Shown: positions 21,101 through 29,032 of the stretch, piece after piece
How positions within the stretch are numbered: position 1 is the stretch's first letter
Layout: each line of letters opens with the position of its first letter
NCBI GenBank assembly: GCA_028698335.1
Contig: JAQVDP010000003.1
Location: forward strand, 49,350 to 113,349
Direction: 5' to 3'
Origin: Nevskiales bacterium
GTDB lineage: Bacteria; Pseudomonadota; Gammaproteobacteria; Nevskiales; Nevskiaceae
DNA: 64,000 nt
Program-made: the position numbers and the translations under genes
Notes under the pieces: model-generated
Database searches by the model: none
Told to the model about the DNA's origin: nothing
Seen by the model: the letters and a program-made list of their open reading frames with translations, nothing else

Positions 21101-21223
21101 TTGAGAGATGCCGACGCCGTTGCCGCGGCCACCGCGGCAGGCGCCCGCTATCTCGCCGGTACCGCGTTGGTTCCGGCCGAGGATCCGGACGGCGTCGCGC
21201 GCTGGCTGCAGGCGCAAAAATGA
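18191..21223 (+). CDS. Membrane PAS-GGDEF protein with degenerate EAL domain (c-di-GMP signalling)
   Basis: 1010 residues. Two N-terminal membrane helices (about 12-32 and 170-190) flank a periplasmic sensor of roughly 135 residues. Three PAS domains follow, then a GGDEF domain whose signature reads AGDEF (about 677-681), preceded by an RPSD inhibitory-site motif, so diguanylate cyclase activity with product inhibition is plausible. The C-terminal third is EAL-like, but the EALLRW segment is replaced by LTSLSWQHP and other metal ligands are not evident, so it should not hydrolyse c-di-GMP. It starts 16 bp after tadG, probably cotranscribed, and may tune pilus use to a periplasmic signal (inference). 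ATG 18191 has GAGG about 10 nt upstream. Confidence 0.9.
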   Translation: MRPESWRMDRLRWMTGLAGLCALLMAGQGGYCLSRVFMSQHILDHAFVGQQAEREISAALLEGRGSGVLRSVLAGLLQRGELGLNSLAVHDSEGILLSRVGVLESFHLPVVPEALQDRARDLFYDLIGSAGTRRLYSPEHRLLGQVDYTIAPGAVEGVHEAANETLRLVGWTSAGLALPLLAMFMLGVRRQRREAPSWLVRADPSAMNGADTAVPAPEEFRARAGQVMDALEYALILAGRDGQVRHCNAVAERLTGWPLQDVKGRPLFTMLHFVDAAGSPMPSPADEVMQTGSRLPPTLVHLRSRSGEVMPIELMASPWRNRQGGTDGVAVLFRDASRQAREADALRREARLSQAVVDHLEEGLLTTDIAGVVRSANARAQRMFGYPREELVGSTVTKLMPVPFLNTPSVRISDYVANRRATAHLPKVVGWRKDATTFPVELWVQPMRADGAEGLVVVVRDISERLRGENLASRLGRLLDNAAEEIYIFDAQSLNFLEVNRGARSNLGYKADELARMTPLDISADLEEEVFQAYLSKLRGGEQDHLVYRCQHRRSDATTYPVEVRLNFSRQEEPPVFMAIAADISERIAAEDKLNRLAHFDALTGLPNRVMLYDRLQQALLATERDPRLLGVFFLDLDRFKQINDLHGHEAGDQVLKAVADRLVSTMRPSDTVARLAGDEFVILAPGLRSPDDAAALAQKLLDRFAQPLDLPGLSITSRPSIGITLYPIDDSDLEGLLRHADNAMYEAKQAGRGCYRMFSTEVDPERRRRLELEREIHAGVALNQFRLKVAPAVASDGRPVALLTSLSWQHPRYGEVLQTEVLQAAARAGLVADMELWLICQVCEYFASGPGRASELPAVVSVSGWQLRDREFVAHVLELLDRYQVSGERLVLALTPDGFVEARTRHADARKLFERGMRLGLRDFNVFPELDDERAPCLALVDAGARDGSRVLAELARTSPAEIKLIATGLRDADAVAAATAAGARYLAGTALVPAEDPDGVARWLQAQK

Positions 21224-21253
21224 GGCGTCGTCAAGGACGCTGAGCAGACCTCT

Positions 21254-21685
21254 TTACGGCAGATGCAGCGCCAGTACGTCGCAATGAGCGCGCTGGACGA
21301 TGTCTTCCTCGATGTGGCTGAACAGTGCCGCCAGACCGTGGCGGGGATGATGTCCGACCACGATCAGGTCGGCGCCGATCTCGGCCGCCGTGCGATGCGT
21401 CTCCGATGCGACGCTGCCGCTGACAACCCGCAGCTGGTCCAGCGTGACCTGGCACTGTGAGCAGAGCGCGTCGAGACGGGCGTGCGCCTGGTCCTGGAGC
21501 TGGGTCGCCAGGTCGGGTGGTGCGGCCATCAGGGCCTCTCCGGTTTCCAGCGGGATGTACTCCACGACGTGGATCGCCGAAAGCCGGGCGTCGAACTGCT
21601 GTGCAAGCTCCTTGGCACGCAGCAGGATGCGCTCGCCGTGTTCGTCCAACGCAATCGCCGCCAGCAGGTGCCGGTAGACCGCCAT
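21254..21685 (-). CDS. uspA: Universal stress protein, UspA type
   Basis: 143 residues of the UspA fold (YRHLLAAIALDEH at the start; GADLIVVGHHPRHG near the end). The G-2x-G-9x-G(S/T) ATP loop of the nucleotide-binding USP branch is missing; the tail HIEEDIVQRAHCDVLALHLP looks like E. coli UspA, which does not bind ATP. It is a cytoplasmic stress-linked dimer. It lies 63 bp downstream of rsmA on the same strand and is convergent with the c-di-GMP gene. No terminator was recognised in the 30-bp gap. Confidence 0.9.
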   Translation of the reverse strand: MAVYRHLLAAIALDEHGERILLRAKELAQQFDARLSAIHVVEYIPLETGEALMAAPPDLATQLQDQAHARLDALCSQCQVTLDQLRVVSGSVASETHRTAAEIGADLIVVGHHPRHGLAALFSHIEEDIVQRAHCDVLALHLP

Positions 21686-21748
21686 CGAGTATCCTCCGAC
21701 TCGTGATGCGCCCAGTATCCACGCCGCCGGGCGGGCGTCAACATCGGA

Positions 21749-22546
21749 TCAGGACTGAGCGGCGGTTCGGGCGAGACGGGCGAAATCGGCGGCGGAGAGC
21801 GTCTCCGCGCGGCGGGTCGGCTCAATCTCCGCCCGCGCGAAGTCTGCCGCGTCGATCAACCCCTTGAGTGCGTTGGACAGCGTCTTGCGTCGTTGCGAAA
21901 ACGCCTGAGCCACGACGCGGTCGAATCGTCCCCAGTCTTCGACCTCGAAAGGGGGCGGGCGCGGCACCAGGCGCACGATGGCCGAATCGACTTTCGGCGG
22001 TGGCCTGAATGCTCCCGGCCCGACGTTGAACAGATGCGCGACGTCGCAGCGCGCAGAAATCGACACACTGAGCCTGCCGTAAGCGGGGTCGCCGGGGCCG
22101 GCACACATCCGTTCGACGACTTCCTTCTGCAGCATGAAATGCATGTCGTCGATCACGTCGGCCTGATCGATCAGGTGGAACAGCAGCGGCGTCGAGATGT
22201 TGTAGGGCAGGTTGCCGATGACCCGGATCCGCTGGCCTGCCGGCGCGAACTGATGGAAGTCGAGCTTCAGGGCGTCGCCCTGGGTGATCTGCAGACCCGG
22301 AAAGCGGGATTGCAGCGCTTCCAGTCCGGGAATGACGTCGCGATCGATCTCGACGACGCGCAGTACGCCGCTGCGTTCGAGGACCGGGACCGTCAGGGCG
22401 CCGAGCCCCGGGCCGATCTCGACGAGGATCTGTCCGGGCCGAGGATGGATGGCGCGCACGATCCGTTCGATCACGTTGGGGTCGTGCAGGAAATTCTGCC
22501 CAAAGCGCTTCTTGGCGGTGTGTCCGCCGATCGTGGTCCGGCTCAT
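21749..22546 (-). CDS. rsmA: 16S rRNA (adenine1518-N6/adenine1519-N6)-dimethyltransferase
   Basis: 265 residues, the normal KsgA/RsmA length. It transfers four methyl groups from SAM to two adjacent adenines in the 3' end of 16S rRNA as a late 30S maturation check. Motifs: KKRFGQNFLHD at the N-terminus, SAM motif EIGPGLGA (43-50), the catalytic NLPY (112-115) and FRPPPKVDSA. The start overlaps the pdxA stop as ATGA, placing it in the lptD-surA-pdxA-rsmA operon. Confidence 0.97.
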   Translation of the reverse strand: MSRTTIGGHTAKKRFGQNFLHDPNVIERIVRAIHPRPGQILVEIGPGLGALTVPVLERSGVLRVVEIDRDVIPGLEALQSRFPGLQITQGDALKLDFHQFAPAGQRIRVIGNLPYNISTPLLFHLIDQADVIDDMHFMLQKEVVERMCAGPGDPAYGRLSVSISARCDVAHLFNVGPGAFRPPPKVDSAIVRLVPRPPPFEVEDWGRFDRVVAQAFSQRRKTLSNALKGLIDAADFARAEIEPTRRAETLSAADFARLARTAAQS

Positions 22547-23571
22547 CGAGTGCTGGCCTCGGCCAGGTCGATGGCGAGGCGCAAGGCTGCGGCCAGGCTC
22601 CCCGCCGAGGCGCGTCCGCTGCCGGCCAGATCGAGGGCGGTGCCGTGATCCACGGAGGTCCGGATGATCGGCAGCCCCAGCGTGACATTGACGGACTCGC
22701 CGAAGCCGGCATGCTTGAGAACAGGGAGGCCCTGGTCGTGATACATCGCCAGCACGGTGTCGGCCTGCTCCAGTGCCTGCGGTGTGAATGCCGTGTCAGC
22801 CGGCAACGGGCCCTGCAGCGAGTAGCCCTCGGCCCGGAGTCTGTCGAGGACCGGCGCGATGACGGTTTGTTCCTCGCGTCCCAGATGTCCGTCCTCGCCC
22901 GCATGGGGATTGAGACCGCACACCGCGATGCGCGGTTCGGCGAGGCCGAACCGGGCCCGCAGGTCGCGATGCAGGACGCGCAGCACCCGCTCCAGGCGGT
23001 CGGTGGTGATCGCGTCGGGAACCGCCCGCAGCGGCAGATGCGTCGTGACCAGCGCAACCCGCAGGTGTCCGGCCACCAGCATCATGACCGGCAGGATCGG
23101 GTGATCCAGGTCCGGTCGGGAGGCGCTCAGACAGTCCGCGAGAAATTCGGTGTGGCCACTGAATGCGACCCCCGCATCGTTGATGACGCTTTTCTGTACC
23201 GGGCCGGTCACCACGGCGTCGGCCACCCGCGCGTCGCACAGGTGTGTGGCGGTCCGCAGCGTCTGCAGGATGTAGTCGGCATTGCGCGGGTCCAGTCGAC
23301 CGGGCCGCTCGCCAACGGCGAGCGATGTTTCGATGACCGCAAGCCGACCGCCGCGGTGCGGGGTCCGCTCCTGTGCCGCATCAAACGCCTTGATGTCGAG
23401 GGGAATGCCGAGCTGGCGCGCGCGACGCTCGAGCATTGCCGGGTCGGCAACGGCGACGAGCTGTGCCGGCCAGTCGGCCTGCGCCAGCATGCACACCAGA
23501 TCCGGGCCGATGCCGGCCGGTTCGCCCGGCGTGATCAGGATGCGACGCCGCGCCTCGACGATGCCGCCCAT
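22543..23571 (-). CDS. pdxA: 4-hydroxythreonine-4-phosphate dehydrogenase
   Basis: 342 residues. It oxidises 4-phosphohydroxy-L-threonine for pyridoxal 5'-phosphate synthesis. The family marks are ITPGEPAGIGPD, VTGPVQKSVIND, FSGHTEFLAD with a metal-binding His, GLNPHAGEDG and YHDQGLPVLK. ATG 23571 is 17 nt after the surA stop; longer in-frame starts overlap surA and add a low-complexity tail. It is joined to rsmA by a 4-nt overlap. The position in the surA-rsmA operon is conserved in Gammaproteobacteria. Confidence 0.96.
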   Translation of the reverse strand: MGGIVEARRRILITPGEPAGIGPDLVCMLAQADWPAQLVAVADPAMLERRARQLGIPLDIKAFDAAQERTPHRGGRLAVIETSLAVGERPGRLDPRNADYILQTLRTATHLCDARVADAVVTGPVQKSVINDAGVAFSGHTEFLADCLSASRPDLDHPILPVMMLVAGHLRVALVTTHLPLRAVPDAITTDRLERVLRVLHRDLRARFGLAEPRIAVCGLNPHAGEDGHLGREEQTVIAPVLDRLRAEGYSLQGPLPADTAFTPQALEQADTVLAMYHDQGLPVLKHAGFGESVNVTLGLPIIRTSVDHGTALDLAGSGRASAGSLAAALRLAIDLAEASTR

Positions 23572-23587
23572 CGCGGATGCCCCGACC

Positions 23588-24907
23588 TCAGGCGTCGCCG
23601 TCGGCCGCCTGTGCGTCGGACGGGAGCCGGTACTCGACGTAGGCCTCGTTGCGCAGGCGCCGCAGCCAGACGTCGTATTCCTCGGCGGCCTTGCGATTGC
23701 CGATGGCGGAGCGGGCCCGTGCGCGCCGCGTTTCCTCGGTGGTGTCACGGTCACGCCGGTCGATCACTCCGGCGATATGCCAACCGAACTGGGTCCGGAA
23801 CGGCGGCGACAGCTCGCCCGGCTTGAGTTGGTCGATGCGAACCTGGAACTCCGGGGCGAACACACCCGGGGGCTGGTAGCCGAGGTCGCCGCCATTGTTC
23901 TTGGACCCAGGATCGTCCGAATACTGCTTGGCCAGCTCGGCGAAATCCTCGCCCTCGAGCAGGCGGTTGTAGATGTCGCGGGCCAGCAGGCGCGCCTGAT
24001 CGTCGTCACGCACGGCGTTGGTCTGGACCAGGATGTGCCGCGCGTGGGTTTCGGTCACGGTCTTGCGCTCTTCGCCGCCGCGCTGCTCCGTGAGGTGCAC
24101 GATGTGGAAGCCGCCGGAGGTCTCGATGATGTCGGAGGTCTGCCCCGGCGCGAGTTTGGCCGCCGCTTCGGCGAAGAGCTGCGGCAGATCGGCTGAGCGG
24201 CGCCAACCGAGATCGCCGCCCTGCAGAGCCTGCTGCCCGTCCGAATGGGCGATCGCGAGTTCGGCGAAATCCTCGCCGGCCCGGATCCGCTTGACCAGGT
24301 CCTCGGCTTCGGCGCGTGCCTGATCGCGGGTTTCGGCGTTGGCGCCTTCCGGGATCGCGATGAGAATGTGCGACAGGTGATATTCGGCGTCCTGGTCGAC
24401 ACCCTGCGATGCCAGGAACAGGTCGACATCCTGATCCGTCACCGTGACCCGGCTGTCGACCTCCCGCGCCTTGAGGCGTTGGATCATGACCTGATCGCGA
24501 ATCTGCTCGCGGACCGCCAGGTAGTCCATTCCGTCGGAGCGGACGGCGTCGGCGAACTCGGCGAGGTTCATGCCGTTCTGACGCGCGATGTTGTTGAGCA
24601 CCTCGTTGAGCTCGCGGTCGTCGACGCGGATGCCGGCCTGCTGGGCGCGCTGGGTCTGCACTTTCTGCAGGATCTGGCGTTCGAGCACCTGCGCGCGCAG
24701 CGCCTCCTCGGGCGGGGCGGCGATGCCACGTTCACGGATCTGCCGCTGGGCTTCCTCGAGCGCCTGGTCGAGCTCGCTCTGCAGGATCACGCCGTCGTTG
24801 ACGACGACGATGATGCGATCGACGGGTTCGGCCGCTCGTGCGCCGAATCCGGCAACGAGGAGGAGCAGACCCAGGGTCTGGAACATTCGGACAGACAACG
24901 GCTTCAT
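23588..24907 (-). CDS. surA: Periplasmic chaperone / peptidyl-prolyl isomerase SurA
   Basis: 439 residues: signal peptide (to about GARAA), the SurA N-terminal chaperone domain (DRIIVVVNDGVILQSELDQA), and two parvulin domains beginning near YHLSHILIAIP and ARHILVQTNAV, each with the GGDLG motif. It escorts unfolded outer-membrane proteins to the BAM complex, and LptD encoded directly upstream is a known client in related bacteria. The 96-bp gap to lptD contains no terminator that I can see. Confidence 0.96.
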   Translation of the reverse strand: MKPLSVRMFQTLGLLLLVAGFGARAAEPVDRIIVVVNDGVILQSELDQALEEAQRQIRERGIAAPPEEALRAQVLERQILQKVQTQRAQQAGIRVDDRELNEVLNNIARQNGMNLAEFADAVRSDGMDYLAVREQIRDQVMIQRLKAREVDSRVTVTDQDVDLFLASQGVDQDAEYHLSHILIAIPEGANAETRDQARAEAEDLVKRIRAGEDFAELAIAHSDGQQALQGGDLGWRRSADLPQLFAEAAAKLAPGQTSDIIETSGGFHIVHLTEQRGGEERKTVTETHARHILVQTNAVRDDDQARLLARDIYNRLLEGEDFAELAKQYSDDPGSKNNGGDLGYQPPGVFAPEFQVRIDQLKPGELSPPFRTQFGWHIAGVIDRRDRDTTEETRRARARSAIGNRKAAEEYDVWLRRLRNEAYVEYRLPSDAQAADGDA

Positions 24908-25003
24908 AGCGACTCGGTTACTCGAGGCTGAAAAAAGGGCGACATTATCGCTTATCGCGCGTTTGGGGCGTCATCGACCGCGTGGCGGTCCGCAGGCGGT
25001 GAT

Positions 25004-27166
25004 TCATTCGACCATGTTCCCGGGCAGGAGGTTCTGTGCGCCGGTGCCGATCCGGGTCAGGCCCTTGAGCTCGAGCTGCAGGTAGATGCCCGAATTGAGC
25101 TGCCCGATGGTCGAACTCACATAGCGCCGATACGATGCCCGTACGGCCCAGCAGCAGGTATCGTAGCCCAGACCCGCCATGGTATCGAGCGAACGTCCGT
25201 CGCTCAGGGAATAGCGCCAGCGCCCGATGAAGCTGACGCCGCTGTACAGTGGAGACGACAGGATCAGGTCCGTCTGCTCGAGGAGCCCGCGGCGATACCG
25301 GTACGCGGCTTCCGCGAAGCGCTGCCCGTCGCGATAGCGCAGCGCGACGCTGGAGCGGGTGAACTCGGAGCTGGCCGGAGACCACTGGGTGTCCAGGTTG
25401 ACCGCCCAGCGCTCGGACAGGTAGTAGTCGAAGCTGCCGATGAAGTCGGTGGCCCCCTGTTCGGGAACGGAGCCCCCGGGAAGCTGCACCCGTGGGGCAT
25501 GAAACCGGAACAGCTGCCCCAGGCTTGCACTGGCCCGGACCGATCCGCTGTCCGGATCGAGCTGGCGCGCGGTGACGGCGATCGCCGCCTGGTTGGCGTC
25601 CGAGATCCGGTCCAGCCCCGAGAACCGGTTCAGCGCGAAAAGCTGCGTGAAGTCGAAGTCCGGTTCACCGCTGTCGAACACCGGCAGCCGGGACTGGTCC
25701 TCGTAGGGTGTGTAGAGATAGAAGACGCGAGGTTCGAGCGTCTGCGGCGCGCCGCCCGAGCTGATGCGGTCGAAGCGCAGGCCGTATTCGGCGCTGAAGC
25801 TGGGCAGGGCGCGATCGACATCGGCGGGCTGGCCCGCCGGCACGTCCTTGAGTTCGTAGGCGGTGTAGCGGAAGTCGAGCTGACTCTTGGCGAACCATGA
25901 AACCCGATCCTTCTCCATGCGCAGGAACGGATGCAGGTCCATGCGCTGGCCCCGGATCGAGTCGGTCCGGACGAAGTTCACGTACTCGCTTGAAACGCCC
26001 AGGCGCGTATTGAGGAGCGCGTTGCGGGTCACCGCGTCGACGCGAATCTGCGGCAGCCGCTGGTAGGGATCGTCGACCGCGGCCAGGTTGCTCGCGATCG
26101 TCTGGTAGTCCTGGAACAGCATGCGGACCGTATATGACGCCGGGGCCGCATAGATGAAGCGTGCGCTGCGTTCCAGATGCGTGATCGAGGACAGGTCGAT
26201 ATTGCCGCCGAAGTCCTCGAAGTAGGTGCGGTCGCTGGTTTCCGCGTACCGCAGGTCCATGCCGAGGCGGGAGCTGAGCAGGCCGCGATGTTCGAAGAAC
26301 CCGTAGGCTCGATCGCGGTCGGTCACCTGGTCGCGGCTCAGGAACTCGTAACCGAGCTTGCCTTCGGCGCGCGGCAGCAGATAGCGGCCCTCGGCTCCGG
26401 TCTGAATGCCGCGGTCGGACATATAGCGCGGCGTGATCGTCGCGTCGTAATTCGGCGCAAGGTTCAGGTAGATCGGCTGACGCAGGTCCCAGCCGGTCTT
26501 GTCCGACTGTCCGATCGTCGGGAACAGAAGACCGGTGCGGCGCCGGTCGTCGATCGGAAACTGGAACCAGGGGGCATACAGGATCGGCACCCCGAAAAAT
26601 CGCAGCCGGGCGTTGCGCGCGGTGCCCAGTCCCTTTTCGTGATCGAGCCGGATACGGCCGGCTTCGAGGTACCAGGCGTCCGACCCCGGTGCGCAGGTGG
26701 TGTAACGCACCCGGTCGAGCTTTGCGGTTCCGTCGCTGCTGAGGCTGATATGCCGGGAGTCGCCACGGGCCGAACGTCGTGCGAGTACGAATTCCGTGCC
26801 GTTGAATTCCCCGGCTTCGTCGTCGAGATCGAAGCGCGCGGAGTCCGAGCGGATCAGCAGTTCGCTGTTCCGGAACAAGGATTCGGCGGTGACTTCCACG
26901 CTGCGCTCGGCCTCGTCGAACTGGAGATGCTCGGCGGTCAGTTCCTTGTCGCCCTGCTGCAGCTTCACCGAGCCCAGTAGGGTCGACAGCCCCTTCGGCG
27001 TCAGGTCCACCTGGTCGGCGGTCAGGATCAGGCGCGGGTCGAGGCTGGGTTCGATGGTCGGCAAGGTGTCCGAAATCTGCGGGCAGGCGGCTTCCTGCCC
27101 CCATACGGAGACAGGGATCCACAGCAACATCGTCGCCAGATTGCGCAGGAACGTGGGAGCAGACAA
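25004..27166 (-). CDS. lptD: LPS-assembly outer-membrane protein LptD
   Basis: About 720 residues: an OstA-like periplasmic domain (LILTADQVDLTPKG to ELLIRSDSARFDLD) followed by a long beta-barrel (LptD_C) with many Tyr/Arg-rich strands. It inserts lipopolysaccharide into the outer leaflet with LptE. The TTG at 27166 is proposed as start because GAGG lies 7 nt upstream and it gives a signal peptide with a basic end; ATG at 27130 is the alternative. Cysteines near the mature N-terminus (ACPQ) and a CC pair near the C-terminus could form the interdomain disulfides known in the family. It is divergent from amgK with a 112-bp shared gap. Confidence 0.95.
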   Translation of the reverse strand: MSAPTFLRNLATMLLWIPVSVWGQEAACPQISDTLPTIEPSLDPRLILTADQVDLTPKGLSTLLGSVKLQQGDKELTAEHLQFDEAERSVEVTAESLFRNSELLIRSDSARFDLDDEAGEFNGTEFVLARRSARGDSRHISLSSDGTAKLDRVRYTTCAPGSDAWYLEAGRIRLDHEKGLGTARNARLRFFGVPILYAPWFQFPIDDRRRTGLLFPTIGQSDKTGWDLRQPIYLNLAPNYDATITPRYMSDRGIQTGAEGRYLLPRAEGKLGYEFLSRDQVTDRDRAYGFFEHRGLLSSRLGMDLRYAETSDRTYFEDFGGNIDLSSITHLERSARFIYAAPASYTVRMLFQDYQTIASNLAAVDDPYQRLPQIRVDAVTRNALLNTRLGVSSEYVNFVRTDSIRGQRMDLHPFLRMEKDRVSWFAKSQLDFRYTAYELKDVPAGQPADVDRALPSFSAEYGLRFDRISSGGAPQTLEPRVFYLYTPYEDQSRLPVFDSGEPDFDFTQLFALNRFSGLDRISDANQAAIAVTARQLDPDSGSVRASASLGQLFRFHAPRVQLPGGSVPEQGATDFIGSFDYYLSERWAVNLDTQWSPASSEFTRSSVALRYRDGQRFAEAAYRYRRGLLEQTDLILSSPLYSGVSFIGRWRYSLSDGRSLDTMAGLGYDTCCWAVRASYRRYVSSTIGQLNSGIYLQLELKGLTRIGTGAQNLLPGNMVE

Positions 27167-27278
27167 TTCGGGTCCTCGTGAAGCCCGCAAGTATCGGCTT
27201 TGCGGCCGTCCCGGTGCAATCGGACGTTCCCGGATCGGGTAAGCTGCGGCGCCTTGATCCAGAGTCGCTGCAATCGCT

Positions 27279-28295
27279 ATGACGACACCTGAAACCGGCG
27301 GGCAGACCGCACCCCGGCTCGATTCCCGGGCGCAGGACGCCCGCACGTGGGCGCTGGCGCAGCTGCGGTTGGGGGACGAGGCCGCTTTCGAACCGGCGTC
27401 CGCGGATGCCAGCTTCCGGCGATATTTCCGGGTCAGAACCCCGGATGCGAGCTGGATCGTCATGGATGCTCCGCCCGAACGCGAGGACACCCGGCCCTTC
27501 GTCGAGGTGGCGGCGTTGCTGGCGGAGGCGGGCCTGCACGCACCGCGGGTGCTTGCGCAGCAGCCGGAGGCGGGTTACCTGCTGCTGACCGATCTCGGGC
27601 GCCAGACGTATCTGGACGTGCTCGACGATGCCAACGCCGACGCCATGATGAAGGGCGCCATCGATACACTGATTCGCTGGCAGCAGTCGTCGCGCCCGGG
27701 GGTGCTGCCGCAGTACGACGAGGCCTTGCTGCAGCGGGAACTGGACCTGTTCGAAGACTGGTTTGTCGCGCGGCATCTGCAGGTCGCGCTGAGCCCGGAA
27801 CAACGGCAGACCCTGCAGACGATCCAGCGATTGCTGGTGGACGCCGCCCTGGAGCAGCCCCGGGTGTTCGTGCATCGAGACTACATGCCGCGCAACCTGA
27901 TGGTGTCGGAGCCGAGTCCGGGTGTCATCGACTTCCAGGACGCGGTCGAGGGTCCGATCACCTACGATCTGGTTTCGTTGCTCAGAGACGCGTTCCTGTC
28001 GTGGCCGTCGCAGCGGGTCGAGGCCTGGATGCATCACTACTGGGAACGGGCGCGGGCGGAGGGGTTGCCGGTTCACGATACGTTTCCGGCGTTTCGTCGC
28101 GCGGCAGACCTGATGGGGCTGCAGCGTCACCTCAAGGTCATCGGGATTTTTGCGCGCATCCGTTACCGTGACGGCAAACCGCACTATCTCGAGGACGTAC
28201 CGCGCTTCGTCGCCTATGTTCACGAGGCAGCGTCGCGCTATCCGGAGACGCAGGCGCTGTCCGCGTTGTTCGACGCGCTAGGCCTGCGGGCCTGA
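27279..28295 (+). CDS. amgK: N-acetylmuramate/N-acetylglucosamine anomeric kinase
   Basis: 338 residues of the aminoglycoside-phosphotransferase fold with the catalytic loop HRDYMPRNLM and the metal-binding IDFQDAVEGP. With a murU homologue 4 nt downstream, this identifies AmgK, which phosphorylates MurNAc at C1 in the cell-wall recycling route that bypasses de novo UDP-MurNAc synthesis and gives intrinsic fosfomycin tolerance in pseudomonads. The placement divergent from lptD is also seen in Pseudomonas. Confidence 0.92.
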   Translation: MTTPETGGQTAPRLDSRAQDARTWALAQLRLGDEAAFEPASADASFRRYFRVRTPDASWIVMDAPPEREDTRPFVEVAALLAEAGLHAPRVLAQQPEAGYLLLTDLGRQTYLDVLDDANADAMMKGAIDTLIRWQQSSRPGVLPQYDEALLQRELDLFEDWFVARHLQVALSPEQRQTLQTIQRLLVDAALEQPRVFVHRDYMPRNLMVSEPSPGVIDFQDAVEGPITYDLVSLLRDAFLSWPSQRVEAWMHHYWERARAEGLPVHDTFPAFRRAADLMGLQRHLKVIGIFARIRYRDGKPHYLEDVPRFVAYVHEAASRYPETQALSALFDALGLRA

Positions 28296-28299
28296 TCCG

Positions 28300-28995
28300 A
28301 TGTCGGTCCGTGTGATGGTGCTGGCGGCCGGGCGCGGCGAGCGCATGCGGCCGCTGACCGACCGTGTGCCAAAGCCGATGCTCGAGGTGAACGGGCGTCC
28401 GCTGATCGATCATCACCTGTGGGCTCTCGCGGATGCGGGGGTCGAAGACGTCGTCGTCAACCTCGGCTGGTGCGGCGACGTCCTGCGTCGGCACCTGGGC
28501 GATGGCCGGCGCTATGGGTTGCGACTGCGCTATTCCGAGGAGGGCTGGCCGGCGCTGGAGACCGGTGGGGGGATCCATCGCGCTCTGCCACTGCTGGGGG
28601 CGGCGCCCTTCATCGTGGTCAACGGCGACGTCTATTCGGACCTGCCGATGCAACGCCTGGTCGAGCGGGCCCGATCGATGGCGATGAGCGATCTGGCGCA
28701 TCTGGTGCTCGTGCCGAATCCACCGCACCATCCGTCGGGTGACTTCGCCATGCACGGCGCCCGTGTCGCGGCGACCGACGGCCTGGCCAAGCTGACCTTC
28801 AGCGGGCTGTCGGTGTTGCGCCCCGAGCTGTTCGCGGACGCGCAAGCGGGGGCGTTCCCGCTTGCGCCGCTGTTGCGCGCGGCGATCCTGCAAGGCCGAG
28901 TCAGCGCCGAGCGTCATGACGGGTGCTGGTCGGATGTCGGCACCCCGGAGCGTCTGGCCGCGCTCAACGAACGGCTTGGCGACGCCGGCGAGTGA
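28300..28995 (+). CDS. murU: N-acetylmuramate alpha-1-phosphate uridylyltransferase
   Basis: 231-residue nucleotidyltransferase with the signature LAAGRGERMRPLTDRVPKP and conserved ETGGGI and VVNGDVYSD segments (sugar-substrate and metal sites). In the recycling pathway it converts MurNAc-1-P to UDP-MurNAc, using the product of AmgK encoded just upstream. It lacks the left-handed helix domain of GlmU/RmlA-like enzymes, as is normal for MurU. Confidence 0.92.
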   Translation: MSVRVMVLAAGRGERMRPLTDRVPKPMLEVNGRPLIDHHLWALADAGVEDVVVNLGWCGDVLRRHLGDGRRYGLRLRYSEEGWPALETGGGIHRALPLLGAAPFIVVNGDVYSDLPMQRLVERARSMAMSDLAHLVLVPNPPHHPSGDFAMHGARVAATDGLAKLTFSGLSVLRPELFADAQAGAFPLAPLLRAAILQGRVSAERHDGCWSDVGTPERLAALNERLGDAGE

Positions 28996-29032
28996 TACTC
29001 TCGTACGTACACCGATTCACGATGATCTGCAC

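Noticed and set aside
25665-28223. An 852-codon minus-strand frame spanning amgK and lptD
   Set aside because: It lies antisense to amgK and out of frame with lptD; both of those have strong family motifs.
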